Assembly: GCF_001434915.1 (NCBI RefSeq)
Contig: NZ_AZEF01000020.1
Coordinates: 28,566-92,565, forward strand
DNA length: 64,000 bases
From: Liquorilactobacillus capillatus DSM 19910
GTDB taxonomy: Bacteria; Bacillota; Bacilli; Lactobacillales; Lactobacillaceae
Direction of reading: 5' to 3'
Shown here: in pieces, positions 18,083 through 30,000 of the stretch
Layout of the letters: every line of letters begins with the position of its first letter
Numbering within the stretch: position 1 is the first letter of the stretch
Notes under the pieces: generated by a model
Database searches by the model: none
What the model saw: the letters and a program-made list of their open reading frames with translations, nothing else
Told to the model about the DNA's origin: nothing
Translations under genes and position numbers: made by a program

Positions 18083-18274
18083 TGTGATTCTCCTTAAAGT
18101 GTAGAACTGAGTAGAGATAAGTTTCTTTCTCAAAGATAAAACAATGTTTAGCTGCAAGCAAGGAGTAAAGCTAGAAATAATGCTCTATTTTAGTTAAGAA
18201 TGCAGCTTCTTCTTTATTTTAAGCCATTAGCCGTGTTATCTTGGTTAAAAAGAGACGGGGAGGAAACAGGGTAG

Positions 18275-19372
18275 ATGCGACTCAAAAAAAAGAATTTTAT
18301 TTTGGGGCTGTTAATTATTTTAAGCGGAGGGCTACTTTATTTATTTACTATCAACGATGCCTTTTTATACAAACAGCCAATTATGCGCATAACGCACGTC
18401 GAGAACGGCAAAACAGTTGGAATTGTCGATGAATTTAAAAATCATGATCAGCAAACAAGTCAAAGGATAACTGGAAATATTTTGAATGGCGAACATAAGA
18501 ATGAAAAGTTTAAAGTTCATAATACATACACTAAGTCACGAGGTATGGATCAAAAATTTCATGTAGGACAACTTGTTTTTGTTAATATTTACCAGAAGAA
18601 AGACAAGCAGACAGTTTCAATTTCACATTATAAACGGGACACATATCTTTTAATGTTATGTTGGTTAACGTTAGTTTTGTTATTTGTGGTCATGCGTAGT
18701 AATGGTCTGCGCTCAATTGTCAGTGTGATACTCAACTTTATCTTATTCCTGATAATTGTACAGTTGGATGTCATGTGGAATATAACTTCTTTTTTTGGGA
18801 TTTATGCAATTAGTGCAATTGTCTTTACAGCATTGACATTAGTTTTAGTGATCGGTTGGAATAAACAGTGTCTGGTAACTTTCGCAGCTATTTTCTTTGG
18901 AACAGCAACAGCCTTATTGATTACGGTAATAGCGATGTGGTTGACAGATGATAAAGGGATGCATTACGAAGCATTGGACTTCGCAACGCAGGCGCCAAAG
19001 CAGTTATTCTTATCAGCTAGTGTGATTGGACTGCTAGGAACTGTGATGGATGCAGCAACCGATATCGTCTCAACTTTGTTTGAACTAAAACGTAGCCAAG
19101 CAACCGTTTCATTTAAGCAGCTTTTCGAATCGGGGCGGCAGGTTGGAAAGAAGATTATGGGGCCTTTAATTAATGTTTTACTCTTGATCTTTTTTGCGGA
19201 AACCTTTACCTTGGCCATTCTTTATTTCCGAACGGGAAATTCATTTGGCTATACTTTTGAGTGGACGATGTCATTAGGGTTAGTTCAAACCTTGATTAGC
19301 GGAATTGGAATTACGCTAGTTATCCCCTCGGCTAGCTTACTAGCGGCCACAGCACTACGAGGTGATGACTAA
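18275..19372 (+). CDS. YibE/F family membrane protein, long form
   Basis: A 365-residue protein of the YibE/F-like family. It has one N-terminal membrane segment (residues 7-25), an extracytoplasmic segment of about 90 residues, then about seven membrane helices in the conserved domain. Its stop codon overlaps the ATG of the next YibE/F gene by one base, so the two are translationally coupled and may form a heteromeric membrane complex. The transported substrate, if any, is unknown. A GGGGAGG site precedes the ATG. Confidence 0.85.
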   Translation: MRLKKKNFILGLLIILSGGLLYLFTINDAFLYKQPIMRITHVENGKTVGIVDEFKNHDQQTSQRITGNILNGEHKNEKFKVHNTYTKSRGMDQKFHVGQLVFVNIYQKKDKQTVSISHYKRDTYLLMLCWLTLVLLFVVMRSNGLRSIVSVILNFILFLIIVQLDVMWNITSFFGIYAISAIVFTALTLVLVIGWNKQCLVTFAAIFFGTATALLITVIAMWLTDDKGMHYEALDFATQAPKQLFLSASVIGLLGTVMDAATDIVSTLFELKRSQATVSFKQLFESGRQVGKKIMGPLINVLLLIFFAETFTLAILYFRTGNSFGYTFEWTMSLGLVQTLISGIGITLVIPSASLLAATALRGDD

Positions 19373-20139
19373 TGACGACGATGATACTTTTAACCTGCAT
19401 TTTAGCTCTTTTTATGTTCATAACTAGTGGACGCAGTGGACTATATTCTTTTATCAGTTTAGTGATTAATTTTATTCTGCTATTTATCACGATCGTTTTA
19501 ATTGCTGGCGGGGTACCAGCTATTGCAGTCTCCTTTTTCACTGGTATTTGTATTTTAGCAATTACGATATACATGGGAAATAGTGGTGAAAATGAAACCG
19601 ATATCGCTTTTTTGGCAACAATTCTTGTTATGAGTGTGATGATCGTGCTAATTATTCCGGTGGAACACCTAGCACAGGTTCAAGGATTCAGTAATGAAGA
19701 TTCTGAAGAAATTGAAGCTTTTAACTTAGCGATTGGTGTGAACTTCGAAGCAATTATCATCTCTACGACTGTTTTAAGTACATTAGGGGCAATTGCAGAG
19801 GCAGCGATTGCCGTTGCAAGTGGGTTGCAGGAAATAATAGAACAGAAACCTGATATTACGTTACAAGAATTACGTAAAAGCGGTCAAAACATTGGGTATC
19901 AGATTATGGGAATGACATTCAATACATTATTTTTTGGAATGTTTGGCGGTAACTTAGCATTATTTATTTTACTGTATAAATTACAAGCGACATTCGGATA
20001 TTATTTGAATTCGAAAGTTTTTGTGAGTGAAACGATGTTAGTATTGTATGCATCGATTGCAGTGATCTTAATTATTTGGACAACAAGTGAATTAATGGTT
20101 TATCGCTTAGCTAAACAACGCAAAAAAAATAGTAAATAG
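19372..20139 (+). CDS. YibE/F family membrane protein, short form
   Basis: A 255-residue all-membrane paralogue of the preceding protein, without the N-terminal extracytoplasmic part and with about seven hydrophobic segments. The pair of a long and a short YibE/F protein is a standard arrangement in lactobacilli and streptococci. Shared motifs include SVIGLLGTVMDAA in the first and STLGAIAEAAIAVASG in the second, both followed by a helix with SGRQVG or SGQNIG. Function is not established. Confidence 0.85.
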   Translation: MTTMILLTCILALFMFITSGRSGLYSFISLVINFILLFITIVLIAGGVPAIAVSFFTGICILAITIYMGNSGENETDIAFLATILVMSVMIVLIIPVEHLAQVQGFSNEDSEEIEAFNLAIGVNFEAIIISTTVLSTLGAIAEAAIAVASGLQEIIEQKPDITLQELRKSGQNIGYQIMGMTFNTLFFGMFGGNLALFILLYKLQATFGYYLNSKVFVSETMLVLYASIAVILIIWTTSELMVYRLAKQRKKNSK

Positions 20140-20209
20140 AGAGTAATATTATTGCAAGTAGCCGCGTGGTACAATAACAGTGTAGACATGTTAAAAGGGG
20201 GATAATGAG

Positions 20210-21223
20210 ATGAATGAATTTAGGCGTAGGTTTATTAGTGGAATAGGAATCATTGCTTTAACATTAACGCTAGGAGCGTGTTCTACTGGACAGAGCAGGC
20301 AAGAAAAAGGACAAACTTCTTCGAATAAATCATCATTAGTCGATACAAGTTATCAAAAGGCACTTAAAGATCTTGAAAAAGGTGCCCCCCAACAAGCATA
20401 TAGCAGGTTGGAAAAGGCAAATTCTGCAAATAGTACTAACAAAAAAGCGGCTAGCCTATACCGGAACCTAGCGTATCTGTTAACAGCTAAGAAGGCGGTC
20501 ACTGAGAATAAACTTCCTAAAGCTGGTGAGTATCTAGCAAAACTAGACCGTGTCAATACACCTAAGGGACTTGTAAAACAAATCAATGCCGTTAAGAAGG
20601 AATATCAATCAGTTAGACTTGCCCAAGTCTATTATACTGAGATTGGTAATTATTATCAGGCTCAAAAGATGACGGCTGCTGGTGGAAGTTTGGAGGCATT
20701 AAAATCATTGCCTTCACGTTATCAAGCGGTGGCAGCCTACCAGACCAAAGCCCAAAAGTATGAGGACTTGATTAGTCAAGCACAGACGGTAGGGACAAGT
20801 TCGGCAGTGGATAGGTCACTGCAAAGCTCACATAGTTCTGATACGGGGAGTTCAGCTGCCACATCAGCAAGCAGCGGTTATACTAATGCGCGCAATTCAA
20901 AAATTGTCAGTTCAGAATATGCTAAGAAAACAGGCAGTTCAATTTCCTCTGCAACAAATAGTCAAGTGTCTTCTGTCACGAAAGGCTTGACTGATACTGA
21001 AGTCTTAAACAAGTTTCGAGCAGCAGCAGCAATACCGCAAGAAGCAGGGGATCAATACTATATTCAAAAGCTTGACGATGATAATTATCAAGTCGAGATT
21101 AGACATACAAGCCCTAATAACACAACTGTTTCAAACTTAAAGGGGATGTATCGTTTTAATATTTCGACGCAAGCGGTTCAGAAATTGAATGAAGTTTCTG
21201 GTGAATATGTGCGGGTCAACTAA
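20210..21223 (+). CDS. Predicted lipoprotein of unknown function
   Basis: The signal peptide ends in a lipobox LTLGAC, with the acylated Cys at residue 24, so the protein should be anchored outside the membrane. Residues 45-190 are helical and TPR-like (repeated ALxxLEKGxxQQAYxxLEKA patterns). A Ser/Thr-rich linker (about residues 195-265) leads to a C-terminal domain of about 75 residues rich in beta strands. A GGGGG binding site stands before the ATG. I do not recognise a named family. Confidence 0.75.
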   Translation: MNEFRRRFISGIGIIALTLTLGACSTGQSRQEKGQTSSNKSSLVDTSYQKALKDLEKGAPQQAYSRLEKANSANSTNKKAASLYRNLAYLLTAKKAVTENKLPKAGEYLAKLDRVNTPKGLVKQINAVKKEYQSVRLAQVYYTEIGNYYQAQKMTAAGGSLEALKSLPSRYQAVAAYQTKAQKYEDLISQAQTVGTSSAVDRSLQSSHSSDTGSSAATSASSGYTNARNSKIVSSEYAKKTGSSISSATNSQVSSVTKGLTDTEVLNKFRAAAAIPQEAGDQYYIQKLDDDNYQVEIRHTSPNNTTVSNLKGMYRFNISTQAVQKLNEVSGEYVRVN

Positions 21224-21257
21224 AAAAGTATCATAAAAAACGTTAATGGAGAAATAT

Positions 21258-21623
21258 ATGCAATGGCTTAAACAAAAAATCTATTTTAAATCAGTTAGCG
21301 CTACTTTGTTAATAACGATTATTATCTTGGTGGTAGCAAAATTAACAGTTTGTGGGGTCTTACTTTCGAATATCTTGTTTACAAGCGGCCTTTTATTGAT
21401 TTGTATTAGTATTATTGATGTGCTATTAAGAGCGCATTTATTAGCTGGCTGGTTCCGACATAAGAAAAAGGGCGAAACAGATGAAGAGTACCGTAAAAAT
21501 AAAATCAAAGTTAATGAAGTGGGAAGTTTAAAGAATATGCCGGTTCAAAGTAGTAAATTCGGTCGAAGTTGTTTAGCAGCGGGGAGCATTTTAATTTTGG
21601 GAGCCATTTTAATAACTATTTAA
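21258..21623 (+). CDS. Small membrane protein, DUF3899-like
   Basis: About 121 residues with two N-terminal membrane helices, a charged cytoplasmic loop (HKKKGETDEEYRKNK) and one C-terminal helix. This layout matches the DUF3899 family. An ATG at 21246 lies upstream, but the GGAGA site fits the ATG at 21258 better. Function is unknown. A strong terminator follows. Confidence 0.65.
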   Translation: MQWLKQKIYFKSVSATLLITIIILVVAKLTVCGVLLSNILFTSGLLLICISIIDVLLRAHLLAGWFRHKKKGETDEEYRKNKIKVNEVGSLKNMPVQSSKFGRSCLAAGSILILGAILITI

Positions 21624-21663
21624 ACAAAGTATCACTTAATGATCTTACTAAGAGAAAAATCTA

Positions 21664-21724
21664 AAAAGCACCTGTCCAACAAGAGAATTGAAAATCTCCG
21701 TTTGGGCAGGTGCTTTTGAATGGT
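21664..21724. terminator. Terminator between the DUF3899-like gene and the HD gene
   Basis: The arms (about 21664-21680 and 21700-21717) form a long stem bordered by A-run and T-run, so it can work for both converging transcripts. A small AGAG/CTCT stem sits in the loop. Confidence 0.8.
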
Positions 21725-21769
21725 AAATATTTAAGGAATTTTCAGTAAATAGTTTTGAGTCAATAAGTG

Positions 21770-23107
21770 TTAGTTATTAAGGCTGTTAATATGTCCATTT
21801 TTGATGTATTGTTGAAATTCATGATAAATAGGTGCAAAAACCTCGACCTGATTTGACTTCGCTAGCATTTCCTTAGGAAAAAAGAATCTTTTATCGCCAG
21901 AGACCTTACCTGTTATAGCGGCAACTAAATTGCTGACTGTTGAAAGCTCGACAAGAGTTCCATCATCTTGCATCAGTTCGATTTGAGTGCGTTGCTTTTT
22001 GCTAGCAGGGTCATAAGCATCATAAGGAAGATCATAGCTGTCATTAGTTGCAGTATAGTAGTCGGAATTGTAACCAGCTTTATCAACTAAAAGACGCAAC
22101 TTAGGCAGTAATACAGCCGTTTCAGAACTAAAACGAACTGATTTTAAGGGTTTACGATTAAGAAAACGTTTGGCCAAGTTATTAAGGATCTTATCAGAGC
22201 TGTCACACCAATGGATAAAGTAAGTTGTTAAAACTCCATCATCCAACTTTAAATAATCAGTTAAATCAAAGTTGTTTTCAAAAAAGGGCAATAATAGCTG
22301 AGGTGTGATCTCAGTATCTAAAGTGTTGTTCTCGTAGAGAAATTTAGCTCTTTTTAGAAGATGGTTTAAAATAACTTCCATGGAACGGGAGACGGGATGA
22401 AAGTAAACTTGTTGATACATCTGAAAGCGACTGACGATATAGTCTTCAACGGCATGCATCCCACTGATATGAAAAGTAATTCCTCCTTTATACGGCCGCA
22501 TTACACGTAGAATCCGTGTTAAATCAAAAGTCCCGTAATTTGCCCCCGTAAAATAAGAATCTCGTAAAAGATAGTCCATCCGATCGGCATCTATCTGACT
22601 GGAGATCATCTGAACGACTTGCGGATTAGGGTAAGTCTTCTGGATGACGCTAGCAACCTCTTGTGCAAAGGTGGGTGAAACTCGACTTAAAACATGATTG
22701 ACCTCAGTTATAGGTGAAGTTAGAATTGATGCAGTGATTGCCTCGTGGTCGGTGTGAAAAATATGTTCAAAAGTATGCGAATAGGGTCCATGACCGATAT
22801 CATGAAGTAAAGCAGCACATAGAGCGACTAAACGTTCGTGATCATCCCAGAGACCGTCATTCGGTTTCTTAGTAGGATAGTTACGCTGGAAAAGATCGCA
22901 TATCTGGCGCGTAATCTCATAAACACCGACTGAATGGGTAAAGCGCGAGTGTTCGGCACTGTGGAAGGTGCTGTTTGAAGTTCCAAGTTGACGAACACGA
23001 CGAAGACGCTGAAATTCACGGGTGTTAATTAAATCAAGTATGACTTGGTGTTGAATGAAAATATAGTTATGGATAGGATCTCGCAAGACCTTCTCCATAG
23101 GCAGCAT
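21770..23107 (-). CDS. HD-domain phosphohydrolase (YwfO-like)
   Basis: A 445-residue protein with a dGTPase-like HD fold. Metal ligands are visible in HSRFTHSVGV (about residue 53), LLHDIGHGPYSHTFEH (about residue 100) and SQIDADRMDYLLRDS (about residue 170). The relatives hydrolyse nucleoside triphosphates or regulate nucleotide pools. It lies upstream of DUF1934 and rpoE but faces the other way. The first ATG has only a weak binding site; a start three codons later is possible. Confidence 0.85.
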   Translation of the reverse strand: MLPMEKVLRDPIHNYIFIQHQVILDLINTREFQRLRRVRQLGTSNSTFHSAEHSRFTHSVGVYEITRQICDLFQRNYPTKKPNDGLWDDHERLVALCAALLHDIGHGPYSHTFEHIFHTDHEAITASILTSPITEVNHVLSRVSPTFAQEVASVIQKTYPNPQVVQMISSQIDADRMDYLLRDSYFTGANYGTFDLTRILRVMRPYKGGITFHISGMHAVEDYIVSRFQMYQQVYFHPVSRSMEVILNHLLKRAKFLYENNTLDTEITPQLLLPFFENNFDLTDYLKLDDGVLTTYFIHWCDSSDKILNNLAKRFLNRKPLKSVRFSSETAVLLPKLRLLVDKAGYNSDYYTATNDSYDLPYDAYDPASKKQRTQIELMQDDGTLVELSTVSNLVAAITGKVSGDKRFFFPKEMLAKSNQVEVFAPIYHEFQQYIKNGHINSLNN

Positions 23108-23291
23108 TTTATCTCTATAAGGTGTAATAATATTTCAGCTCCTCATTAAAATATACATTTCTACTGTTGATTATAACTTAAACAGGCAAGAAGCGCATCT
23201 GCTTGTAGCAAGGCAGTATTTCTGAAATAGTAACCAAAATTAATTATTTGAGATATAATAGTACGAGAACTAAAAAAGGCGGTGGTGACTT

Positions 23292-23726
23292 TTGGCAAAA
23301 GGAACGCCAGTATTGGTGTATGTACAAACACAAAGAAATCAAAATGGAGAAATAAGCAACTATGCTAAAAAGTTTCAAGGACAACTATTTCAGATGGGAC
23401 CATCACTTTACTTGAGGTATCTTGAAGAAAATGAGAAATCTGCAGATGAAGCGACAGTAACATTTAAAATATCTGAAAATGGTATCGTGCAATTGATACG
23501 GCGACAGGCGGATATGCAGTCAAAATTATACTTTGGGGACAAGCAACGGATAGCGGCTCTTTATCGAACGACCGCTGGAGATATCCCAATTGAGACAATT
23601 ACACCTAAGTTAAGTGTTGAAATAAGGGAGAATCCCTTATCAGGCGTAATCAAAATTGATTATGCGCTTTATAATAATGAAGAATTATTGGGAAATTACA
23701 AATTAAGATTGCAATTTACAGCATAA
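23292..23726 (+). CDS. DUF1934 beta-barrel protein (YwiB-like)
   Basis: A small 144-residue protein with alternating beta strands and no cysteine clusters, matching the DUF1934/YwiB calycin-like barrel family usually found beside rpoE or argS in Bacillota. It begins at TTG (MAKGTPVLVYV) after a GGTGGTGA site. Molecular role is unknown. It is probably co-transcribed with rpoE. Confidence 0.82.
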   Translation: MAKGTPVLVYVQTQRNQNGEISNYAKKFQGQLFQMGPSLYLRYLEENEKSADEATVTFKISENGIVQLIRRQADMQSKLYFGDKQRIAALYRTTAGDIPIETITPKLSVEIRENPLSGVIKIDYALYNNEELLGNYKLRLQFTA

Positions 23727-23770
23727 AATTGTATGATTGAGTCTAGACTGTAGAAGGGACGTGTACCAGT

Positions 23771-24340
23771 TTGGAGCTAGAAAAATTCAAGGATACCAAC
23801 AAAAATGAATTATCTATGATCGAAGTTGCTCGTGTAATTTTAAAGCGTCACGGGGATGTAATGCCCTTTGCTGACTTGACAAATGAGATCCAAGAATATC
23901 TTGGAAAGAGTGATGAGGAGATAAGAGAACGTCTTTCTCAATTTTATACAGATTTGAATATTGATGGCAGTTTCATTTCGTTGGGAGATAATCTTTGGGG
24001 ATTACGCTCGTGGTATCCGTATGATTCTATTGATGAAGCTGTTATTCATGTTGAAGATGAAGAAAACGATATGCCTAAAGGGAAGAAAAGAAAGAAAGTT
24101 AATGCCTTTATGGCTGATGCAGCTGATGATGATGACGTTATTGATTACAACAATGATGATCCTGAGGATGAAAATCTAGATGTTGATTATGATTCTGAAG
24201 ACGAAGACCACGAATTAAAGCAATATAGTAAAGATTTAAATGATATTGATGACCCTGAGGATGAAGAAGAATTACCTGACGGTATAGAAGGACAATTAAC
24301 AGAATTATCTGATGATGAGATGGATGATGACAATGATTAA
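23771..24340 (+). CDS. rpoE: RNA polymerase delta subunit
   Basis: Gram-positive-specific subunit that increases promoter selectivity and recycling of RNA polymerase. The N-terminal HARE-HTH domain spans residues 1-90 ([29 protein letters not shown]). The remainder is a disordered, extremely acidic Asp/Glu tail with a short basic patch GKKRKKVN at about 105, as is typical for delta. Start is TTG at 23771. It is followed by its usual neighbour pyrG. Confidence 0.95.
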   Translation: MELEKFKDTNKNELSMIEVARVILKRHGDVMPFADLTNEIQEYLGKSDEEIRERLSQFYTDLNIDGSFISLGDNLWGLRSWYPYDSIDEAVIHVEDEENDMPKGKKRKKVNAFMADAADDDDVIDYNNDDPEDENLDVDYDSEDEDHELKQYSKDLNDIDDPEDEEELPDGIEGQLTELSDDEMDDDND

Positions 24341-24347
24341 TTGAGGC

Positions 24348-26140
<1,793 letters not shown>

Positions 26141-26223
26141 AAAAACAAGCCTCTTTCAAGTACGGCTGAGTGTGTTATTCTAGAGTTACAGATGATATTT
26201 AAATCACTTAGGGGGAAATCAGA

Positions 26224-26430
26224 ATGAGTGCAGATAGCCAAACAGATTCTTTGGGCGAAAAACTAGTTTTGTTTCAGGAAAAGCATCATACGACAGATGC
26301 TGCAATATCTTTAGCAAGTCATTTGTCGGTTGAGAAAATCCATGGAATAAAGATGGGAAAGTATTCACCAAATAGTGAAGAAGAGAAACTATTGCTAGAA
26401 TTTATTAATAATTATACTGAAAAGCAGTAA
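26224..26430 (+). CDS. Small conserved lactobacillar protein, helix-turn-helix-like
   Basis: A 68-residue soluble protein with a GGGGG binding site. The middle part (TDAAISLASHLSVEKIHGIKMGKYSPNSEE) has the helix-turn-helix rhythm of phage-repressor-like DNA-binding proteins. It resembles small lactobacillar proteins named after LBP_cg2779, but I am not sure of that. It is a single gene with its own terminator at 26570-26609. Confidence 0.6.
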   Translation: MSADSQTDSLGEKLVLFQEKHHTTDAAISLASHLSVEKIHGIKMGKYSPNSEEEKLLLEFINNYTEKQ

Positions 26431-26934
26431 TTAAGTGATATAGCAGTGAAATATTATCGGGTGTCTATCGATTGAATGGCGCTAAGTATTTTTAGCAATC
26501 TAATTTAGCGCAATTAGTATTCAGGTAAAGAATGATTGTCCCCTGATAGTATATGCTGTTAAAAAGAAGGAGCCGTGCCAGGAGTGAGCTTTTGGCGTGG
26601 CTCTTTTTTACATAGTCCTAAATAACTATGTTACGATAACTAAAAGGATATTTGTTGTTAAAAATTATAATCTACGTTACTACTCGGTGTGGTTAACCCC
26701 TAGAAAACAAGAAGTAGCATAATTAGTAAGATATCTTTTTTCTCCTCTAAAAAGGGATATTACTTTTTTGATGAAAATTTGAGAATAATTATGTTAATTT
26801 AGCTGTTTTAGATTGAAACCAGAGCATCTATCTTGTATGATGAAAAGAGGCACATTTTTGTGCCCCTATGTTAGCGTACATTGCTTTTTCGAATACTTTT
26901 TATTGTTTAATAGTCGAGTGAGGATTTATAAAAA
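26431..26934 (+). other. 504-base gap: terminator, possible hairpin and murA promoter
   Basis: A terminator (26570-26580 with 26593-26603, T-run to 26609) ends the small gene. A second AT-rich hairpin (ATATC..GATAT) occurs near 26733-26761. A good promoter for murA follows: TTGAAA (26813-26818), 17 bases, TATGAT (26836-26841). The 5' leader of about 90 bases contains a GGCACA/TGTGCC hairpin at 26849-26866. No gene is seen. Confidence 0.7.
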
Positions 26935-28215
26935 ATGAAAAAAATGATTATTAAGGGAGGGCAAAAACTGTCAGGCGAAGTTACAATCGGCGGAGCCAAA
27001 AATAGTACAGTTGCCCTTATCCCGGCCGCAATTTTAGCGGATACGCCAGTTACATTTGATTCTGTTCCTGATATCTTGGATGTACATAACTTAATGTTAA
27101 TTTTAAAGTCGATGAATGTTACATCAACATTTAATCATGGAGAGTTGTATGTTGATCCTACTAAAATAAATAAGGTTCCGCTGCCAGGTGGAGCAATTAA
27201 GAGTTTGCGTGCGTCATATTATTTTATGGGCGCGTTGTTAGGTCGTTTTGGTGAAGCTGTTGTTGGGTTCCCGGGTGGTGATAATATTGGTCCGCGTCCC
27301 ATTGATCAGCATATTAAGGGTTTTGAGGCCTTAGGTGCAAAAGTGCTTGAACAAAATGATGCTGTCCATATCAAGACCGGTGCTGCTGGCTTGCATGGAG
27401 CACGGATTTTCTTTGATATCGTTTCTGTCGGTGCAACCATTAACGTTCTTTTAGCAGCTGTTAAGGCTAAAGGGACAACAATTATTGAGAATGCTGCTAA
27501 GGAACCAGAAATAGTTGATTTAGCAACATTTCTAAATAATATGGGTGCCCAAATCCGTGGGGCGGGAACGGATGTAATTCGAATCAAGGGTGTTGACAGT
27601 CTTAAGGCAACTAATACCCATACTATTATTCCTGACCGAATCGAAGCGGGAACCTATTTAGCATTTGCGGCTGCAAATGGTGATGGCGTTTTAGTTAAAA
27701 ATGTCATAACAGAACATCTCGAACCATTTATCGCTAAGTTGGTTGAAATGGGAGTTTATCTTGAAGTCAATGAAGATAGTATCTATGTCAGAGGTGGGGG
27801 AAAGTTGACACCTGTCACAGTTAAGACAGCTCCTTTTCCAGGCTTCGCAACTGATTTACAGCAGCCGATAACACCTCTATTGATGAAGGCACATGGTGAA
27901 AGCAAGATTATTGATACATTATATCCTGAAAGGATCAAGCATGTTCCAGAGATGCAGCGAATGGGCGGTAATATTTCAAGTAATAACGGTATTATTACGG
28001 TTGGCTATTCTGATATGCTGCGAGGAACAACGGTTGAAGCAAGTGAGATTCGTGCAGGTGTTTCTTTGTTAGGTCTAGCATTAATGTCGAATGGAACAAC
28101 GATGATCGTTAAAGCTGAGAACATTCTGCGCGGTTACGAACGGATCGTAGCGAAGTTGCGTGGACTATCCGTTGATGTTCAGATTATTGAAAAGAATACT
28201 GATTCAGAGGATTAA
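26935..28215 (+). CDS. murA: UDP-GlcNAc 1-carboxyvinyltransferase with Asp in place of the active-site Cys
   Basis: First committed step of peptidoglycan synthesis, transferring enolpyruvate from PEP. The 426-residue protein has [10 protein letters not shown] (substrate Lys-Asn near residue 20), the DRIEAGTYL segment and normal length. In the catalytic loop, where E. coli reads PGGCTIGARPVD, this protein reads [12 protein letters not shown], replacing the cysteine alkylated by fosfomycin. The locus beside rho matches the second MurA paralogue (murAB/murZ position) of Bacillota; another copy may exist elsewhere. Confidence 0.95.
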   Translation: MKKMIIKGGQKLSGEVTIGGAKNSTVALIPAAILADTPVTFDSVPDILDVHNLMLILKSMNVTSTFNHGELYVDPTKINKVPLPGGAIKSLRASYYFMGALLGRFGEAVVGFPGGDNIGPRPIDQHIKGFEALGAKVLEQNDAVHIKTGAAGLHGARIFFDIVSVGATINVLLAAVKAKGTTIIENAAKEPEIVDLATFLNNMGAQIRGAGTDVIRIKGVDSLKATNTHTIIPDRIEAGTYLAFAAANGDGVLVKNVITEHLEPFIAKLVEMGVYLEVNEDSIYVRGGGKLTPVTVKTAPFPGFATDLQQPITPLLMKAHGESKIIDTLYPERIKHVPEMQRMGGNISSNNGIITVGYSDMLRGTTVEASEIRAGVSLLGLALMSNGTTMIVKAENILRGYERIVAKLRGLSVDVQIIEKNTDSED

Positions 28216-28260
28216 CCATCAGCAAATAATGCGTGGTGAATCAAGCTTGAAGGGGAGAGT

Positions 28261-29550
28261 ATTACGGAAAATCTAACGTTAGTTGATTTAAAGGACAAAA
28301 CATTAAAAGAAATTTACGGCTATGCACGCGAATTTAAGATACCGTATTATAGTCAAATGAATAAAAAAGAGCTCTCACTTGCTATAATTAGAGCGCAGGC
28401 ACAAGAACAAGGGTTCTACTACATGGCTGGTGTTTTAGATATAACTACACAACAAGACGGATACGGGTTTTTACGGCCAATCAACTATGGTTCTTCGCAA
28501 GAAGACATATACATTTCATCTTCTCAAATCAGGCGTTTTGGTCTACGTAATGGTGACTTGGTCGCGGGGAAAGCACGCCCTCCAAAGCCTAAAGAGCGTT
28601 ATTATGGTTTAATGCATGTTGACAGTGTTAACGGAAAACATCCGGAAGAGGCCAAGCAACGCCCCCATTTTCCTGCTTTAACACCATTGTATCCAGATAA
28701 GCAGCTACTTCTTGAAACAACACGAACACAGTTGGCAACGCGTATCCTAGACCTATTTGCACCGATCGGTTTTGGCCAGCGAGGATTAATCGTTGCTCCG
28801 CCTAAAGCAGGTAAAACAAGTTTATTAAAGTCGATTGCAAACGGAATTAGCAAGAACTATCCACAAGCAAAACTGATTCTATTATTAATTGATGAACGCC
28901 CAGAAGAAGTCACTGATCTAGAGCGGACTGTTAATGGTGAAGTTGTTTATTCAACTTTTGATCAAAAGCCTGAGAACCATGTCCGTGTTTCTGAACTAGT
29001 ACTTGAACGGGCAATGAGACTGGTTGAAGACAAGCAGGATGTTATTATTTTGCTTGATTCACTGACTAGGCTGGCACGTGCCTACAACTTAATTGTTCCC
29101 CCAAGTGGTAGGACCCTTTCAGGTGGGATAGATCCAGCTGCGTTGTTTAAACCTAAAAAGTTCTTTGGTGCAGCACGTAATATTGAAGAAGGCGGCAGTT
29201 TAACTATCTTGGCGACTTCTTTAGTTGATACAGGAAGTCGGATGGATGATGTCATCTATGAAGAATTTAAGGGGACTGGGAATCAAGAACTGCATCTAAC
29301 GCGTGATCTAGCTGAACGACGGCTCTTCCCAGCAGTTGACTTGAAACGGTCAGGTACGCGTAAAGAAGAATTGCTATTAAGTAAGGATATTCTGGACTTT
29401 ATGTGGAAATTACGTAAGTCATTGCCCAATGATGTTCTCAGGAATACTGAGCAAGTTGTTAAGGCATTAAAACAAACTAAAAATAATCAAGAATTTATTG
29501 AAAATTTGACCATTAAGCTAGCTGAGCGGGCAGATAATCAAAAAAGGTAA
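28261..29550 (+). CDS. rho: Transcription termination factor Rho, apparent AUU start
   Basis: ATP-dependent RNA helicase that ends transcription. It shows an N-terminal Rho domain, an RNA-binding cold-shock-like domain (GYGFLRP), Walker [13 protein letters not shown] and Walker [18 protein letters not shown]. An ATG-started frame begins only at 28357 and would lose 32 residues of the conserved N-terminal domain. Coding continues upstream in frame to ATT at 28261, after an AAGGGGAG site, giving [18 protein letters not shown] and a full length of 429 residues. No ATG, GTG or TTG exists in frame between the upstream stop at 28237 and this point. Confidence 0.9.
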   Translation: MTENLTLVDLKDKTLKEIYGYAREFKIPYYSQMNKKELSLAIIRAQAQEQGFYYMAGVLDITTQQDGYGFLRPINYGSSQEDIYISSSQIRRFGLRNGDLVAGKARPPKPKERYYGLMHVDSVNGKHPEEAKQRPHFPALTPLYPDKQLLLETTRTQLATRILDLFAPIGFGQRGLIVAPPKAGKTSLLKSIANGISKNYPQAKLILLLIDERPEEVTDLERTVNGEVVYSTFDQKPENHVRVSELVLERAMRLVEDKQDVIILLDSLTRLARAYNLIVPPSGRTLSGGIDPAALFKPKKFFGAARNIEEGGSLTILATSLVDTGSRMDDVIYEEFKGTGNQELHLTRDLAERRLFPAVDLKRSGTRKEELLLSKDILDFMWKLRKSLPNDVLRNTEQVVKALKQTKNNQEFIENLTIKLAERADNQKR

Positions 29551-29579
29551 TTGCATGGACTACTTTTTCATGATACAAT
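29551..29579 (+). promoter_or_regulatory. rpmE2 promoter
   Basis: TTGCAT (29551-29556), 17-base spacer, TACAAT (29574-29579), placed directly after the rho stop codon. Confidence 0.75.
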
Positions 29580-29647
29580 ATCTTGAGTTGTGGTACTAAG
29601 AATAACTCTGATTCAGCAAATGATTCAGGGCAAAGGAGAGTAATATA

Positions 29648-29899
29648 ATGAAACCAGGAATTCATCCAGACTATCATAAAGTCGTTTTTCAAGATTCAGC
29701 AACAGGTTATAAGTTTATCTCTGGTTCGACAAAGAACACAGAAGAAACAATCAAATGGGAAGATGGCAATACTTATCCATTGATTCGTGTTGAAATTTCA
29801 TGTGATTCCCATCCCTTCTACACAGGACGTCAAAAGTTTACCCAAGCCGATGGACGTGTGGATCGTTTCAACAAGAAATATGGTTTTACAAACAAATAA
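29648..29899 (+). CDS. rpmE2: Ribosomal protein bL31, type B
   Basis: An 83-residue large-subunit protein. It lacks the CxxC zinc ligands of type A L31 and has the longer type B form ([31 protein letters not shown]). Type B proteins are zinc-free paralogues; in lactobacilli this is commonly the only L31. It has its own promoter and a strong terminator. Confidence 0.97.
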   Translation: MKPGIHPDYHKVVFQDSATGYKFISGSTKNTEETIKWEDGNTYPLIRVEISCDSHPFYTGRQKFTQADGRVDRFNKKYGFTNK

Positions 29900-29920
29900 G
29901 AAAATTTTTATTTATTTTAA

Positions 29921-29964
29921 AAAAGGTTGGGTCAAAGTATACTTTGATCCAGCCTTTTTGTTTT
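29921..29964 (+). terminator. Terminator after rpmE2
   Basis: Long stem (arms 29921-29939 and 29941-29959 with two mismatches) ending in a T-run. Flanking A-run and T-run would also allow it to stop the converging MFS gene. Confidence 0.88.
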
Positions 29965-30000
29965 GAAGTTTTTTAACATAATAGTTACGTATTAGGCTGA

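Noticed and set aside
26849..26866. GGCACA/TGTGCC hairpin in the murA leader as a terminator
   Set aside because: No T-run follows; it is too short to be a terminator and probably just leader structure.
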